Below, in pieces: positions 46,030-55,066 of a DNA stretch of 64,000 nucleotides. The stretch covers positions 1-64,000 of the forward strand of contig NZ_NFIQ01000005.1 of NCBI RefSeq assembly GCF_002159455.1, read 5' to 3'. Numbering within the stretch: position 1 is the stretch's first letter; each line of letters starts with the position of its first letter. This stretch comes from Flavonifractor sp. An306 (lineage in GTDB: Bacteria > Bacillota > Clostridia > Oscillospirales > Oscillospiraceae). The notes beneath the pieces were generated by a model. It was not told the origin of the DNA and made no database searches. It saw only the letters and a program-made list of their open reading frames with translations. The position numbers and the translations under genes are program-made.

Positions 46030-46617
46030 TTATGCGTGTTTTCTTGCAGACACGACACGGACAATGACTGTGCTGAGGGCCAGATTGATCACCAGCTCCA
46101 ACAAAAAGTTCAGGCCTACCAGGCCGGTGATCACATAGAAAACCAAATTGGTGCCGCCGGCCCAGGCTACTAATGTATCGTGGTAGAAAAGCGCCAGTGC
46201 CGCGCAGAAAATACCAGTATTCACCACCGGGCAGATAATACCGGAAGTGAGCGACGCGCCCATGGGGCTATGAAGCTCCAGCGCACGGTATACCGCTCCC
46301 GCCACCAAGCCAGCGGCAGCTCCCTTGACAATGCACAAGGCGAAGGTCAAAAACGGATTGGCGGTAAACAGGACGTTGCCGCCTCCATCCCATCCGGCCA
46401 CGCAGGCCAAAAAGACCACAATGCCAAACACGGCTCCCAGCCACGCCCCCGCGCTCACGCCGTACAGGGCAGCGCCAATAATAATCGGTGCCAGTGCCAG
46501 GGTGGGCGCCACAATTCCCACCCGGACAAACATGCTGGCGACTAGCTGCAGGACCACAACGATGGCTGTCATCAGGGCCAGTCCTGTCAGGCGTCTGCTC
46601 TTCTCACTTGCTCTCAT
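46030..46617 (-). CDS. ECF transporter S component, possibly for pantothenate
   Basis: 195 residues with about six transmembrane helices. The GLALMTAIVVVLQLVAS opening with its small-residue pattern is the motif S components use to contact the ECF T subunit. It lies directly downstream of coaX, which suggests pantothenate as the vitamin carried; that is context only. The energising genes (ecfA, ecfT) are not in the window. ATG 46617 with GGAGGTAAG upstream. Confidence 0.82.
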   Translation of the reverse strand: MRASEKSRRLTGLALMTAIVVVLQLVASMFVRVGIVAPTLALAPIIIGAALYGVSAGAWLGAVFGIVVFLACVAGWDGGGNVLFTANPFLTFALCIVKGAAAGLVAGAVYRALELHSPMGASLTSGIICPVVNTGIFCAALALFYHDTLVAWAGGTNLVFYVITGLVGLNFLLELVINLALSTVIVRVVSARKHA

Positions 46618-46707
46618 ATGAACTTACCTCCTGCTGCCGCTCCTCTTGGTGAGGATGCAGCGCAACATTTATTTACCCACGGCAGATACCGTTGAGTACC
46701 ATGGTAA

Positions 46708-47496
46708 TTACATCTTGCGAGGCTTGCGGGTATTCTTTTGATACAGCAGATAGAGTCCCTTCATTACCAGGTCGGCGTCATATTGAATGGTACGTTTGCA
46801 GTAGCGCAAAATGCGAGGCGCATTGCCGCCGGTGGCTACCACCGTCACCGACTGACCGATGCTCTCCTCGATGCGCTCCACCATACCGTCCACCATGCTG
46901 GCATGACCATAGAGTACACCGGAGCGCATGGCCTCCTCCGTAGTGTGGCCCAGCAGGCCCAGCTGGGTGGGACTTTCAATGGAGATCGGCGGCAGAGCGG
47001 CCGCCCGCTCCGACATGGCCTCCAGTGCCAGGGTCAGGCCCGGCATGATCATGCAGCCCTCATACACGCTGCCCTGGATCAGGGACAACGAGGTTGCCGT
47101 TCCCATGTCAATCATGACAATCGGGCTCTGATATCCGGCGATGGCCGCCACCGAGGAGGCCACAATATCGCTGCCCAGCTGGTCGTGAATCTCCGCCTTG
47201 ATATTCAGGCCGGTTTTGATACCGGGCCCAACCACCAGCGGCGCCTTGCCGGTCAGACGGTTGACCGCGTCGGCAAACACAGCGGTCAGGGGCGGTACCA
47301 CGCAGGACAGGATTCCGCCGGATACCTGGGCCATCTTTCCGCCATATAGTTGAAAGACACCCAGCAGATCAATGGCACACTGATCCCTGGTCTTATTCCG
47401 GTAAGTTTCCAGAGTCGAGCGAAAAATCAGCTTTCCTCCCTGGTCGAACAGTCCCACCGTTGTGTTGGAATTGCCCACATCTACCGCCAGGATCAT
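46708..47496 (-). CDS. coaX: Type III pantothenate kinase
   Basis: 262 residues. First step of CoA synthesis; ASKHA fold. ILAVDVGNSNTTVGLF, GPGIKTGL, VMIDMGTATSLSLI and GCMIMPGL are the conserved segments. ATG 47496 has AGGGGG upstream; a GTG three bases earlier is in frame. An ECF S component follows. Confidence 0.93.
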   Translation of the reverse strand: MILAVDVGNSNTTVGLFDQGGKLIFRSTLETYRNKTRDQCAIDLLGVFQLYGGKMAQVSGGILSCVVPPLTAVFADAVNRLTGKAPLVVGPGIKTGLNIKAEIHDQLGSDIVASSVAAIAGYQSPIVMIDMGTATSLSLIQGSVYEGCMIMPGLTLALEAMSERAAALPPISIESPTQLGLLGHTTEEAMRSGVLYGHASMVDGMVERIEESIGQSVTVVATGGNAPRILRYCKRTIQYDADLVMKGLYLLYQKNTRKPRKM

Positions 47497-47595
47497 CACG
47501 CCATGCCCCCTTCCCTGTTGTCAAACCGATTGTATCAGCTATTTCCCCCTCCGTCAAGCAGCGGGGCGGCTTAAGAGCCGCCCCGCCGTCTTCGT

Positions 47596-48672
47596 TCAGA
47601 TCTTTTTACAGATGAGCTCGCCCATCTGCCGGGTGCCGATGGGCGTAACGCCCGGCTCGGCAATATCGGCGGTACGCCAGCCCTCGGCCAGCACGGCGTC
47701 TACCGCTGCCTCCACCGCGTCGGCCTCGGCGGCCAGGTGGAAGGAGTAGCGGAACATCATGGCCACCGACAGGATGGTGGCGATGGGGTTGGCCTTGTCC
47801 TGACCCGCAATGTCCGGCGCCGAGCCGTGGATGGGCTCGTACAGGCCGGGAGCGGTATCGCCAATGGAGGCGGAGGGCAGCAGACCGATAGAGCCGGTCA
47901 CCATAGAGGCCTCATCGGACAGGATATCGCCGAACATATTTTCGGTAACCACCACATCAAACTGGCTGGGATCCCGGACCAGCTGCATGGCGCAGTTGTC
48001 CACTAGCACGTCCTCGTAGGCCACATCAGAGTACTCCTCCGCCAGGCGATGCATGACGGAGCGCCACAGGCGGGACGTCTCCAGCACGTTGGCCTTGTCC
48101 ACGCTGGACACCTTTTTACGGCGGAGCCGGGCCAGCTCGAAGGCCCGGCGGCCGATGCGTTCGATCTCCTTTTCAGAGTAGGCCATCCGGTCGGCGCACT
48201 CCATGCCCCGATCCTCGGTCTGATACTTTTCCCGCTGACCGAAGTAGATGCCGCCGGTCAGCTCCCGGACCATCATCAGGTCAATCCCCTTCTCCGCCGT
48301 TTCCTTTTTCAGCGGGCAGGCGTCCGCCATGGCGGGCCGGAGTGCGGCGGGGCGCAGATTGGCATACAGGCCCAGATCCTTGCGAATCGCCAGCAGCGCA
48401 GTCTCGGGCCGCTGCTCGGCGGGCTTGTCGGAGCCCCATTTGGGTCCGCCCACGGCGCCCAGCAGCACAGCGTCGCAGGCCTTGCACTTCTCAGCGGTGC
48501 CGTCGGGGTAGCTCTTCCCCACCGCATCGGTGGCACAGCCGCCCAGCAGCACATCCTCATAGGTAAAGGTGTGGCCGAATTTCTTGCCTACGGTATCCAG
48601 GACCTTGACAGCCTCCCCGACTACCTCGGGACCGATGCCGTCGCCCCGGATCAGGGCGATTTTATAGTTCAT
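47596..48672 (-). CDS. leuB: 3-isopropylmalate dehydrogenase
   Basis: 358 residues. Oxidative decarboxylation in leucine synthesis with [16 protein letters not shown], the [11 protein letters not shown] substrate loop, [51 protein letters not shown] and [15 protein letters not shown] are all present. It overlaps leuD by 4 bases (last gene of leuC-leuD-leuB). Confidence 0.95.
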   Translation of the reverse strand: MNYKIALIRGDGIGPEVVGEAVKVLDTVGKKFGHTFTYEDVLLGGCATDAVGKSYPDGTAEKCKACDAVLLGAVGGPKWGSDKPAEQRPETALLAIRKDLGLYANLRPAALRPAMADACPLKKETAEKGIDLMMVRELTGGIYFGQREKYQTEDRGMECADRMAYSEKEIERIGRRAFELARLRRKKVSSVDKANVLETSRLWRSVMHRLAEEYSDVAYEDVLVDNCAMQLVRDPSQFDVVVTENMFGDILSDEASMVTGSIGLLPSASIGDTAPGLYEPIHGSAPDIAGQDKANPIATILSVAMMFRYSFHLAAEADAVEAAVDAVLAEGWRTADIAEPGVTPIGTRQMGELICKKI

Positions 48673-49154
48673 TTCGCCACACCCCTTGCTTTCAGAGAGT
48701 TGAGCAGGCCTCCGGCCTCAATGATCCGGTTCACAAACTCCGGGAAGGGCGCCGCCTGCCAGGTCTTTCCCTGGGTTTCATCGGTAATAATGCCGGAGGC
48801 AAAATCCACGCTTACCGTATCCCCTGCCTGAATGGCTTCCGCGGCCTCCGGACACTCCATAATGGGCAGGCCGATATTAATGGCGTTGCGGTAAAAGATG
48901 CGGGCAAAGGAAGGTGCAATGACACACTTGACGCCGCAGGCCTTGATTGACAGAGGCGCATGCTCCCGGGAAGAACCGCAGCCGAAGTTGTTGCCCGCCA
49001 CAATGATGTCCCCCTGCTCCACAGTGGAGGCAAAGCTGGCGTCAATGTCCTCCATACAGTGGGAGGCCAGGGATTTCTCATCAGGTGCGTTCAGATACCG
49101 GGCGGGAATGATCACGTCGGTATCCACGTTATCGCCGTACTTATATACTTTCAT
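48669..49154 (-). CDS. leuD: 3-isopropylmalate dehydratase small subunit
   Basis: 161 residues, the short bacterial/archaeal form. [25 protein letters not shown], and [16 protein letters not shown] are the swivel-domain motifs. Pairs with LeuC, 13 bases upstream. Confidence 0.95.
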   Translation of the reverse strand: MKVYKYGDNVDTDVIIPARYLNAPDEKSLASHCMEDIDASFASTVEQGDIIVAGNNFGCGSSREHAPLSIKACGVKCVIAPSFARIFYRNAINIGLPIMECPEAAEAIQAGDTVSVDFASGIITDETQGKTWQAAPFPEFVNRIIEAGGLLNSLKARGVAK

Positions 49155-49167
49155 GCCAAAACCTCCC

Positions 49168-50427
49168 TTACAGCTTCCGTGGATCGGCCACGCAGCCCGC
49201 CACGGCGGAGGCCGCGGCTACAGCGGGGTTGGCCAGAATGATCTCGGAGGACACGGGACCCATGCGGCCCACAAAGTTGCGGTTTGTGGTGGAGATGGCC
49301 CGCTCGTTGTCGGAGAGCACGCCCATATGTCCGCCCAGACAGGGGCCGCAAGTGGGGGTGGACACGGCGCAGCCCGCTTCAATAAAGATCTGAATCAGGC
49401 CCTCGGCCATGGCATCCAGGGTAATCTGCTGAGTGGCGGGAATGACAATACACCGCACTCCGTCAGCCACCTTGCGGCCCTTGAACACCGCCGCCGCCTG
49501 CCGCAGGTCGTCCAGACGGCCGTTGGTGCAGGAACCAATAACCACCTGGTCGATGTGGGTACCCTCCACCTGATCAATGGTGCGGGTATTGGAGGGCAGA
49601 TGGGGCAGCGCCACTGTGGGCTGGAGGGTGTTCAGGTCGATGACCACCTCCCGCTCGTACTCAGCGTCAGGGTCCGCCTCCACAGCCTCCCAGGGGCGGT
49701 TCACCCGTCCCTCCAGATAGGCCCGGGTTTTGTCGTCCACCGGGAAGATACCATTCTTGGCTCCAGCCTCAATGGCCATATTGGCGATGGTGAAGCGGTC
49801 GTCCATGGACAGCTCACTCACCCCTTCCCCGGCAAACTCCAGGGATTTGTACAGGGCTCCATCCACCCCGATGGTGCCGATCAGATGGAGCACCACGTCT
49901 TTACCGGACACATAAGGCTGCAGCTTACCCTTCAGGGTGACCTTGATGGCGGCGGGTACCTTGAACCAGGCAAGGCCGGTAGCCATACCGGCGGCCATGT
50001 CGGTGGAACCCACACCGGTGGAGAACATACCCACCGCGCCGTATGTACAGGTATGGGAGTCGGCGCCGATCATACACTCGCCGGGGGCAGTCAACCCCCG
50101 CTCCGGCAGCAGGGCATGTTCCACGCCCATGCAGCCCACGTCGTAAAAATGGGTGATATCAAACCGCTTGGCAAAGGCTCTGGCCTGTGCGCACAGCTGA
50201 GCAGACTTGATATCCTTGCAGGGCGTGGAGTGATCCAGCACCAGCGCGATCTTGTCCTTGTCAAATACCTGAGTCAGCCCCGCTTTGTCAAACTCGGTGA
50301 TGGCCACCGGAGCGGTAATATCATTGCCCAGCACCAGATCCAGCTTGGCCTCCACCAATTGGCCGGGGACAACGTGGTCCAAGCCGGCGTGTTTGGCCAG
50401 GATCTTTTGCGTCATGGTCATTCCCAT
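49168..50427 (-). CDS. leuC: 3-isopropylmalate dehydratase large subunit
   Basis: 419 residues. Aconitase-type enzyme; the three [4Fe-4S] cysteines lie in IGSCTNGR and CGPCLGGH (with [10 protein letters not shown] in the active site). The family also includes homoaconitases, but the adjoining leuD and leuB settle the pathway. ATG 50427 is placed 8 bases after AAGGAGG. leuA is not in the window. Divergent from the Crp/Fnr gene. Confidence 0.93.
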   Translation of the reverse strand: MGMTMTQKILAKHAGLDHVVPGQLVEAKLDLVLGNDITAPVAITEFDKAGLTQVFDKDKIALVLDHSTPCKDIKSAQLCAQARAFAKRFDITHFYDVGCMGVEHALLPERGLTAPGECMIGADSHTCTYGAVGMFSTGVGSTDMAAGMATGLAWFKVPAAIKVTLKGKLQPYVSGKDVVLHLIGTIGVDGALYKSLEFAGEGVSELSMDDRFTIANMAIEAGAKNGIFPVDDKTRAYLEGRVNRPWEAVEADPDAEYEREVVIDLNTLQPTVALPHLPSNTRTIDQVEGTHIDQVVIGSCTNGRLDDLRQAAAVFKGRKVADGVRCIVIPATQQITLDAMAEGLIQIFIEAGCAVSTPTCGPCLGGHMGVLSDNERAISTTNRNFVGRMGPVSSEIILANPAVAAASAVAGCVADPRKL

Positions 50428-50475
50428 GGTTGGGTGCCTCCTTCTCAATCGTTTGAAAATAAGATACCATGGGGC

Positions 50476-50505
50476 TTGTCAAAAGAATGTAAACCATGCT
50501 ACAAT
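50476..50505 (+). promoter_or_regulatory. Promoter of the Crp/Fnr gene
   Basis: TTGTCA at 50476-50481, 18-base spacer, TACAAT at 50500-50505 with an extended TG. The -35 region also reads TTGACA on the minus strand towards leuC, so the two divergent promoters may interfere. Confidence 0.6.
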
Positions 50506-50525
50506 TTTGCCGGGAGGGAAACGCC

Positions 50526-51140
50526 ATGCTGCGCAATATCTGGACCACACTGGCCGACGGTCAGCCCATTCAGCATAAGGAGCCCGGCCAACTGATCTAT
50601 CTGCAGGAGACCAGAGCCGAGTGCTTTTATTACATCATTTCCGGCACAGTAAAGTGTTATATCAGTTCGCCGGAGGGCGAAGAGCGCATTCTGACCCTTC
50701 CCCATGCCGGCGAGTTGATTGGCGAGGCCGCTTTTTTTGACCAGCAGCCCCGCATGTCCTCGGCCATGGCGGTAACCAAATGCGAGTTAGTGGCGGTGGA
50801 CCGGCAGCGGCTGGAACAGGTGTTCGCCACCCATCCCGGTCTGGCCATTGCCATGCTGGAGGACCTGGCCCGGCGGGTACGGCTGCTCTCAGGGCACGTG
50901 GACGGAGAGTTTCTTCAGGCGGACAAGCGAATCGCCCGTCATCTGCTGGCGCTGATCCCGGAGGCCGACGGCAGGCTCCGGTGTACCCATGAGGAGATCG
51001 GCTCGTCGGTAGGGGTAAGCCGGGTCACGGTAAGCCGGGTTCTGGGCGAGTTTGACCGGAGAGGCTGGGTACAGACCGGCTACAAGCTCCTGCGGCTTCT
51101 GGACCGCCCTGCACTGGAGCGCTTTTTACGGGATGAATAA
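50526..51140 (+). CDS. Crp/Fnr-family transcriptional regulator
   Basis: 204 residues. N-terminal cyclic-nucleotide-binding-type domain (IYLQETRAECFYYIISGTVKCYISSPEGEER ... GELIGEAAFFD) and C-terminal winged helix (THEEIGSSVGVSRVTVSRVLGEFDRRGW). The four N-terminal cluster cysteines of true FNR are not present; ligand unknown. GGGAGGG precedes ATG 50526. Divergent from leuCDB. Confidence 0.88.
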   Translation: MLRNIWTTLADGQPIQHKEPGQLIYLQETRAECFYYIISGTVKCYISSPEGEERILTLPHAGELIGEAAFFDQQPRMSSAMAVTKCELVAVDRQRLEQVFATHPGLAIAMLEDLARRVRLLSGHVDGEFLQADKRIARHLLALIPEADGRLRCTHEEIGSSVGVSRVTVSRVLGEFDRRGWVQTGYKLLRLLDRPALERFLRDE

Positions 51141-51176
51141 AACGGAGCGGAAGGGCTTTACCTCTTCCGCTCCGTT
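51141..51176. terminator. Terminator between Crp/Fnr gene and spoIVA remnant
   Basis: AACGGAGCGGAAG pairs with CTTCCGCTCCGTT across a 10-base loop, serving two convergent genes. Confidence 0.8.
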
Positions 51177-51181
51177 CCTTA

Positions 51182-51475
51182 TTACAGAATAATACAGATC
51201 AGTCCGCCGGAGCCCTCGTTGATGATGCGCTGAAGGGTTTCCTGCAGTTTGGCCCTGGCATCCTCCGGCATCCGCTTGAGCTTTCCGTTCAGATCCTCGC
51301 TCACCAGCTCATGGAAGGACTTGCCGAAAATATTGGACTGCCAAATGGCCTTGGTGTCCCCCTCAAACTCCTGGAGGAGGAAGTTGACCATTTCCTCGCT
51401 CTGCTTTTCATTGCCCACAATGGGGGATACCTCTGTCTCAATGTCCGCCCGGATCATATGTATTGTCTGGTACAA
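51182..51475 (-). pseudogene. spoIVA: spoIVA, C-terminal 94 codons only (interrupted by mobile element)
   Basis: The residues from IHMIRADIETEV to the end (INEGSGGLICIIL) match the last ~94 residues of SpoIVA, the ATPase that builds the coat foundation around the forespore in the mother cell; in Bacillus the protein has 492 residues and the same place reads SIHMIKVDVE. Everything upstream is gone: at about 51465 the sequence passes into the recombinase gene. An accidental TTG start gives MYQ in front. The rest of the gene would have to lie past the right edge. It is either restored by excision or dead. Confidence 0.88.
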
Positions 51476-53109
51476 ACAGAAGTCCTTCCACGTCCACGTT
51501 GGATGGTAAATTTCTCTTCCTCAGAAATCACCTTGAGATAAACGGAAATATGAATCTCGTTTTTCTTACCCTCTTCTTGGGGATGTACTTCGATGTGGTC
51601 CAAAAGCGTGTCAATCACGCCGATGGAAAACCCCTCGGAAAAGTCTAATTCCTTGGTAATGGCCTGCCGCAGCATGTCTATGGATTGGAGCATCTCCCGA
51701 TTCTTCAACTGCTCCTGCTCCAGTTCGTCGAGCCGTACCCGCAGCCTGTCGATCTCCTTATTGAAGTGGCTGTTGCGCTGGGTAAATTCCTCATCTGAAA
51801 TATGTCCATCAATGTTCAGGTCGAGAAGCTTATCCTTCCTCTTCAAGATCCCTTCTATATTGACCTTACATTTGGCAATGTCCTCTTCGGTTTTACTGCC
51901 ATTTCCAATAGAAGTGTAAATCCGAATTAAATCATGAATAATCTCCGCCTTATTGATCGAAAGTTCTTCCAGCACCTGACGCATGATCGTGTCCAGCTCA
52001 GAAGTATAAAGGACAGGAGCTGTGCAGCCCTCTCTTCCCTTTCGACTGTACTCCTGACACTGCCATATCTCTTTGTTCCCGCTTTTATAACGATAGAGAG
52101 TGCGATAGTACGGCAACTTGTGAACGCCACAGATAATTTTCCCGCTATATGGATAACGGCTTTGATAGCCCGTCTTATCTTCCGCACTCTGCTTAATGGA
52201 ACGCTTTTCCAAAATCAAATTTGCTTTGTCCCACAACTCCTCTGAAACAATGGCGGGAACAATCTGCCCACTCTCATCCTTGTACATGACCCAGTCCTCT
52301 GGGTCAAACACTTTAATATCCTTTGTGCGGTAGTCCAGCTTGCTGCTCTTTCTCCCGCAGTAATACCCTTTATATTTGGGGTTTGACAGGATTCCCCGAA
52401 TTGTGCTGAACGAAAAATCGTTGCCCCGGGTGTTTTTATATCCCATGCTGGAGAGATGCTGCGCAATTCCGCGGATTCCTAAACGCTCATTGGCATAGAG
52501 ATTAAAAATGATGCGGACAACCTCGGCCTCTTCCTCATTGATGACTAAGCGACCATCTTTCTTTTCATAGCCCCAGATTTTATTGTTCCCCAGCACAACG
52601 CCGTTTTCAATGGCCCGCTTAAAGCCGAATTTTACACGCTCTGAGATTTTACGCACTTCATCCTGTGCAATGCTGGACATGATTGTCAATCGAAGTTCTG
52701 CATCAGGCATGAGGGTATTGATGTTATCTGATTCAAATAGGACTCCCACGCCATAGCGAAGTAGATCTTGCGTATATTTAATACTGTCCAGGGTGTTGCG
52801 GGAGAAACGTGAAATCTCCTTTGTTACAATGAAGTCAAAATGGCCGGCCTCAGCATCTTGTATCATCCGAAGAAAATTTTCCCGCTTTCCGACTGTTGTG
52901 CCGCTAATACCCTCATCAACGTATCCTTCCACAAATATCCATTGAGGGTTTCTCTGGATATACTCCGTATAATAGCGGACCTGAGCCGCCAGAGAATGAA
53001 GCTGCTCGTCCTTATCTGTAGATACACGGGCATAGTAGGTCACCCTCAGAGGAAGATCATAAATGCTCTTTCCTGAGTTGAGCGCAGTACGAATATCATA
53101 TAAATCCAA
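51454..53109 (-). CDS. Large serine recombinase (integrase)
   Basis: 551 residues. Resolvase domain with the catalytic serine in YYARVSTDKDEQ, VDEGISGTTVGKR and ISRFSRNTLDS; then a recombinase domain (LGNNKIWGYEKKDGRL), a zinc-ribbon region (KIICG...WQCQEYSRKGREGC) and a coiled coil (FNKEIDRLRVRLDELEQEQLKNRE). Similar in plan to SpoIVCA of the B. subtilis skin element. TTG start at 53109 with AGGAGG 7 bases ahead. Its last three codons and stop lie in spoIVA sequence, so the attachment site is inside the end of the gene. More AT-rich than the core. Confidence 0.93.
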   Translation of the reverse strand: MDLYDIRTALNSGKSIYDLPLRVTYYARVSTDKDEQLHSLAAQVRYYTEYIQRNPQWIFVEGYVDEGISGTTVGKRENFLRMIQDAEAGHFDFIVTKEISRFSRNTLDSIKYTQDLLRYGVGVLFESDNINTLMPDAELRLTIMSSIAQDEVRKISERVKFGFKRAIENGVVLGNNKIWGYEKKDGRLVINEEEAEVVRIIFNLYANERLGIRGIAQHLSSMGYKNTRGNDFSFSTIRGILSNPKYKGYYCGRKSSKLDYRTKDIKVFDPEDWVMYKDESGQIVPAIVSEELWDKANLILEKRSIKQSAEDKTGYQSRYPYSGKIICGVHKLPYYRTLYRYKSGNKEIWQCQEYSRKGREGCTAPVLYTSELDTIMRQVLEELSINKAEIIHDLIRIYTSIGNGSKTEEDIAKCKVNIEGILKRKDKLLDLNIDGHISDEEFTQRNSHFNKEIDRLRVRLDELEQEQLKNREMLQSIDMLRQAITKELDFSEGFSIGVIDTLLDHIEVHPQEEGKKNEIHISVYLKVISEEEKFTIQRGRGRTSVCTRQYI

Positions 53110-53139
53110 GGAACGTCCTCCTTAACTTCTGTTTGTTCC

Positions 53140-53168
53140 ATTATAAAATCAATTTGCGCGGTAGTCAA
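53140..53168 (-). promoter_or_regulatory. Recombinase promoter
   Basis: On the minus strand TTGACT (53168-53163), 17-base spacer and consensus TATAAT (53145-53140), about 30 bases before the TTG start. This is a vegetative-type promoter; I found no convincing SigE-type one. Confidence 0.7.
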
Positions 53169-53338
53169 TAGGTGTTTTCAATCTTAGAAGAAGCTATACA
53201 AAGACCAACTGGTTTTCAATTATGTTGACTATCGTAAAAAAACATAAAAAATACACCCCCTTCTAGAGCGCCGGAGATTGGTTTTCCCATGTGGAAGTAG
53301 CTGGCTATGTAAAAGATGCTGTGCTTTTTTAGATATAA

Positions 53339-53374
53339 AAAGGCCGACTGGATTGCTTACTCCAATCGGCCTTT
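53339..53374 (-). terminator. Terminator of the DUF3990/DUF3791 operon
   Basis: AAAGGCCGA-C-TGGA pairs with TCCA-A-TCGGCCTTT (one mismatch); on the minus strand TTTTTATATC follows. Confidence 0.75.
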
Positions 53375-53439
53375 GCAGCATATGTTTTGCATTTTATGTG
53401 CAAATATAAATGGGAAATGGGCGTCTTTCGGCAGAATCT

Positions 53440-53658
53440 TTAAGCCATAGCGGGTTTTCTTGCCTCGATATATAGGTCAATGTCCTCCACGATATAATTG
53501 GCTCCCGTGGTGTGCAGGGCTTCAAAGCAGGAATATACATAGTCCCATACACGGTAACTGGTAAAGAGTTCCGCCACCTGCTTGCCTGTCAAATGCTTGG
53601 CGTTTTTATAAGTTTCTACACAATAAATGAGGAAATCTCCCTGCCTGCTCATATTCAT
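53440..53658 (-). CDS. DUF3791-domain protein
   Basis: 72 residues: FLIYCVETYKNAKHLTGKQVAELFTSYRVWDYVYSCFEALHTTG followed by DIDLYIEARK is the DUF3791 pattern. Often encoded next to DUF3990 proteins. A small partner or antitoxin role is inferred from context. Overlaps its upstream neighbour by 4 bases. Confidence 0.85.
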   Translation of the reverse strand: MNMSRQGDFLIYCVETYKNAKHLTGKQVAELFTSYRVWDYVYSCFEALHTTGANYIVEDIDLYIEARKPAMA

Positions 53659-53897
53659 ACCTCCTCTGGTATCTCAAAGTTTCCTGTCTTTTTTTCTTCG
53701 TCATACATGTTAAATAAGGTAAGCGGGCTGAAATGCCACAGTTTGGTGTCCTCCTGCTCCAGCAAAGAATATACCTTGGATTCATAAAATTCTTTAGACG
53801 CAGTCACTTCACCCATAGGGTAGTTCTCACAAATCAGCTGAACAATCTGGGGAACCAATAACGTTAAAATTGCTTCAAACTTTTTATCCGCCATCAA
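53655..53897 (-). CDS. Small protein between DUF3990 and DUF3791 genes
   Basis: 80 residues, mostly helical ([20 protein letters not shown]), no family recognised. It overlaps both neighbours by 4 bases each (ATGA type), so all three are translationally coupled. It probably belongs to the same module. Confidence 0.75.
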   Translation of the reverse strand: MMADKKFEAILTLLVPQIVQLICENYPMGEVTASKEFYESKVYSLLEQEDTKLWHFSPLTLFNMYDEEKKTGNFEIPEEV

Positions 53898-54385
53898 AAT
53901 TCCTCCTTCGGTACTGTGCCGACAAACCGCAGATAGGACAGCGCCTTTTCCGTTGTCAACACCAACTGATTATATAGCTTCTTGATTTTGAGCTGTTCCA
54001 AGGTCTGATCCTTGGTTAATACGCCAGCGGAATAGAGGGTAAATGTGCGGTACACATCATCATTGGCAACTGGCCCAAAGATAAAATCATAGGCGTCCCC
54101 CTCATAATTTCCGGATCGGTTATCCGATACAAAATCCAGCCATGCTTCTCCCGGCCCATCAAAACGCAGGACAGAGCACTCTGAAAAAGCAATATTCTCG
54201 TCAATCTCATAAATGCTGACTTCCCTTTCGCCGTTTTTTCGGCGCTTAGTCACCTTGTCAGCAAAGCTGATTGCCTGAGCCTTATTGGTCGTGGTATAAA
54301 AACCAAATCCAAAATCCAAAAATCGATTTTGCTGGATCAGCTTGGGTTCCAATACAACCAGATTGCTGCCATGATATAAAATCAT
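53894..54385 (-). CDS. DUF3990 protein, ADP-ribosyltransferase-like
   Basis: 163 residues. Begins MILYHGSN, followed by [21 protein letters not shown], a pattern shared with the DUF3990 family and reminiscent of the H-Y-E ADP-ribosyltransferase core (His in YHGS, Tyr in GFYTT). A catalytic Glu cannot be assigned with certainty. A toxin-like NAD-dependent transferase is the leading guess. It heads the tight three-gene group, 2 bases after the coiled-coil gene. Confidence 0.75.
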   Translation of the reverse strand: MILYHGSNLVVLEPKLIQQNRFLDFGFGFYTTTNKAQAISFADKVTKRRKNGEREVSIYEIDENIAFSECSVLRFDGPGEAWLDFVSDNRSGNYEGDAYDFIFGPVANDDVYRTFTLYSAGVLTKDQTLEQLKIKKLYNQLVLTTEKALSYLRFVGTVPKEEF

Positions 54386-54387
54386 AA

Positions 54388-54693
54388 TTATCCCTCCAAT
54401 GCTTTCTCGGCAATTGCACGTTCCTCCTGCAAAGACCGGATCATCGTTTCGATATGCCTTCGTTTTTCTACTTGCTCCCGTACTGTCTCCACATCTTTTT
54501 GCGGAATGTACTTGGAAATTACTCGTTTTCCCTCACGGTATTTCAAATAAAAATAGGTAGACTGCTCGGCCTTTTTTTCAGAAATGGTGCCTTTGGGGAG
54601 CATTTCCAATTCCTCCTGGTATTTTGCAAGCATACGGTCGATGCGTTCTCTTTCCTGCAAGATGGTGCTCAAAATCAAATTCAACTTTATCAC
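54388..54693 (-). CDS. Coiled-coil small protein (DUF6788-like)
   Basis: 101 residues from a GTG at 54693, or 71 from an ATG at 54603 that has a strong AGGAGGA 7 bases ahead. The [32 protein letters not shown] segment resembles short proteins of mobile elements that may bind DNA. First gene of the DUF3990 operon. The GTG is only 8 bases after the -10 box, so transcripts would be nearly leaderless if it is used. Confidence 0.65.
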   Translation of the reverse strand: MIKLNLILSTILQERERIDRMLAKYQEELEMLPKGTISEKKAEQSTYFYLKYREGKRVISKYIPQKDVETVREQVEKRRHIETMIRSLQEERAIAEKALEG

Positions 54694-54701
54694 CCATCTC
54701 C

Positions 54702-54744
54702 ATTATACACAACAAAATTAAAAAATCAACATTATGTTGTGTAT
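54702..54744 (-). promoter_or_regulatory. Promoter and operator-like inverted repeat of the DUF3990 operon
   Basis: Minus-strand TATAAT (54707-54702) and TTGATT (54729-54724), 16-base spacer. ATACACAACA (54705-54714) and TGTTGTGTAT (54735-54744) are exact reverse complements 20 bases apart, covering the -10 and the region upstream of the -35. Confidence 0.6.
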
Positions 54745-54777
54745 TCCAGCGGAAGCCATTTCTTATTTTAGATGTAA

Positions 54778-54805
54778 AAACGGTGCGGAGCGCTCCGCAC
54801 CGTTT
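54778..54805 (-). terminator. 28-base perfect palindrome, terminator
   Basis: AAACGGTGCGGAGC directly followed by its reverse complement. On the minus strand TTTTTACATC follows; it would end transcripts of the small gene at 54932-55066. Confidence 0.75.
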
Positions 54806-54931
54806 CAAGGGGCCATTCCACTTTGAAAGTACCAATCTTCTTCAGATACTATCTATTTTAGATGTGATACAGTTTTATTCCCTTCCGAGATCTTTTCGGA
54901 GTTAGTAACTCCCGCCCTATATCTTCTACTG

Positions 54932-55066
54932 CTACACCCCTTTCTCTACAATCTTTATTTTTGTCTGTTCGTATAGTTCTCGACTGATTTCCCCTTTTAT
55001 GTACAGATTTTTATTTATTTGCAGCATAATTTCTCGGATTAGCTCACTTCTCGCTTGTTCTAACAT
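54932..55066 (-). CDS. Small protein of mobile-element type (44 residues)
   Basis: MLEQARSELIREIMLQINKN, then LYIKGEISRELYEQTKIKIV: a two-helix protein of a type common near recombinases in Firmicutes elements. Start ATG 55066 with GGAGGGG upstream; too short for routine gene calling. Possibly a recombination directionality factor or a small DNA-binding helper, but this is speculation. Confidence 0.65.
   Translation of the reverse strand: MLEQARSELIREIMLQINKNLYIKGEISRELYEQTKIKIVEKGV

Larger units (their letters stand above)
53110..53439. other. Gap holding the recombinase promoter and a terminator
   Basis: 330 bases of AT-rich DNA with no convincing gene. It holds the minus-strand promoter at 53140-53168 and the terminator at 53339-53374; the rest shows nothing definite. 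Confidence 0.6.
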
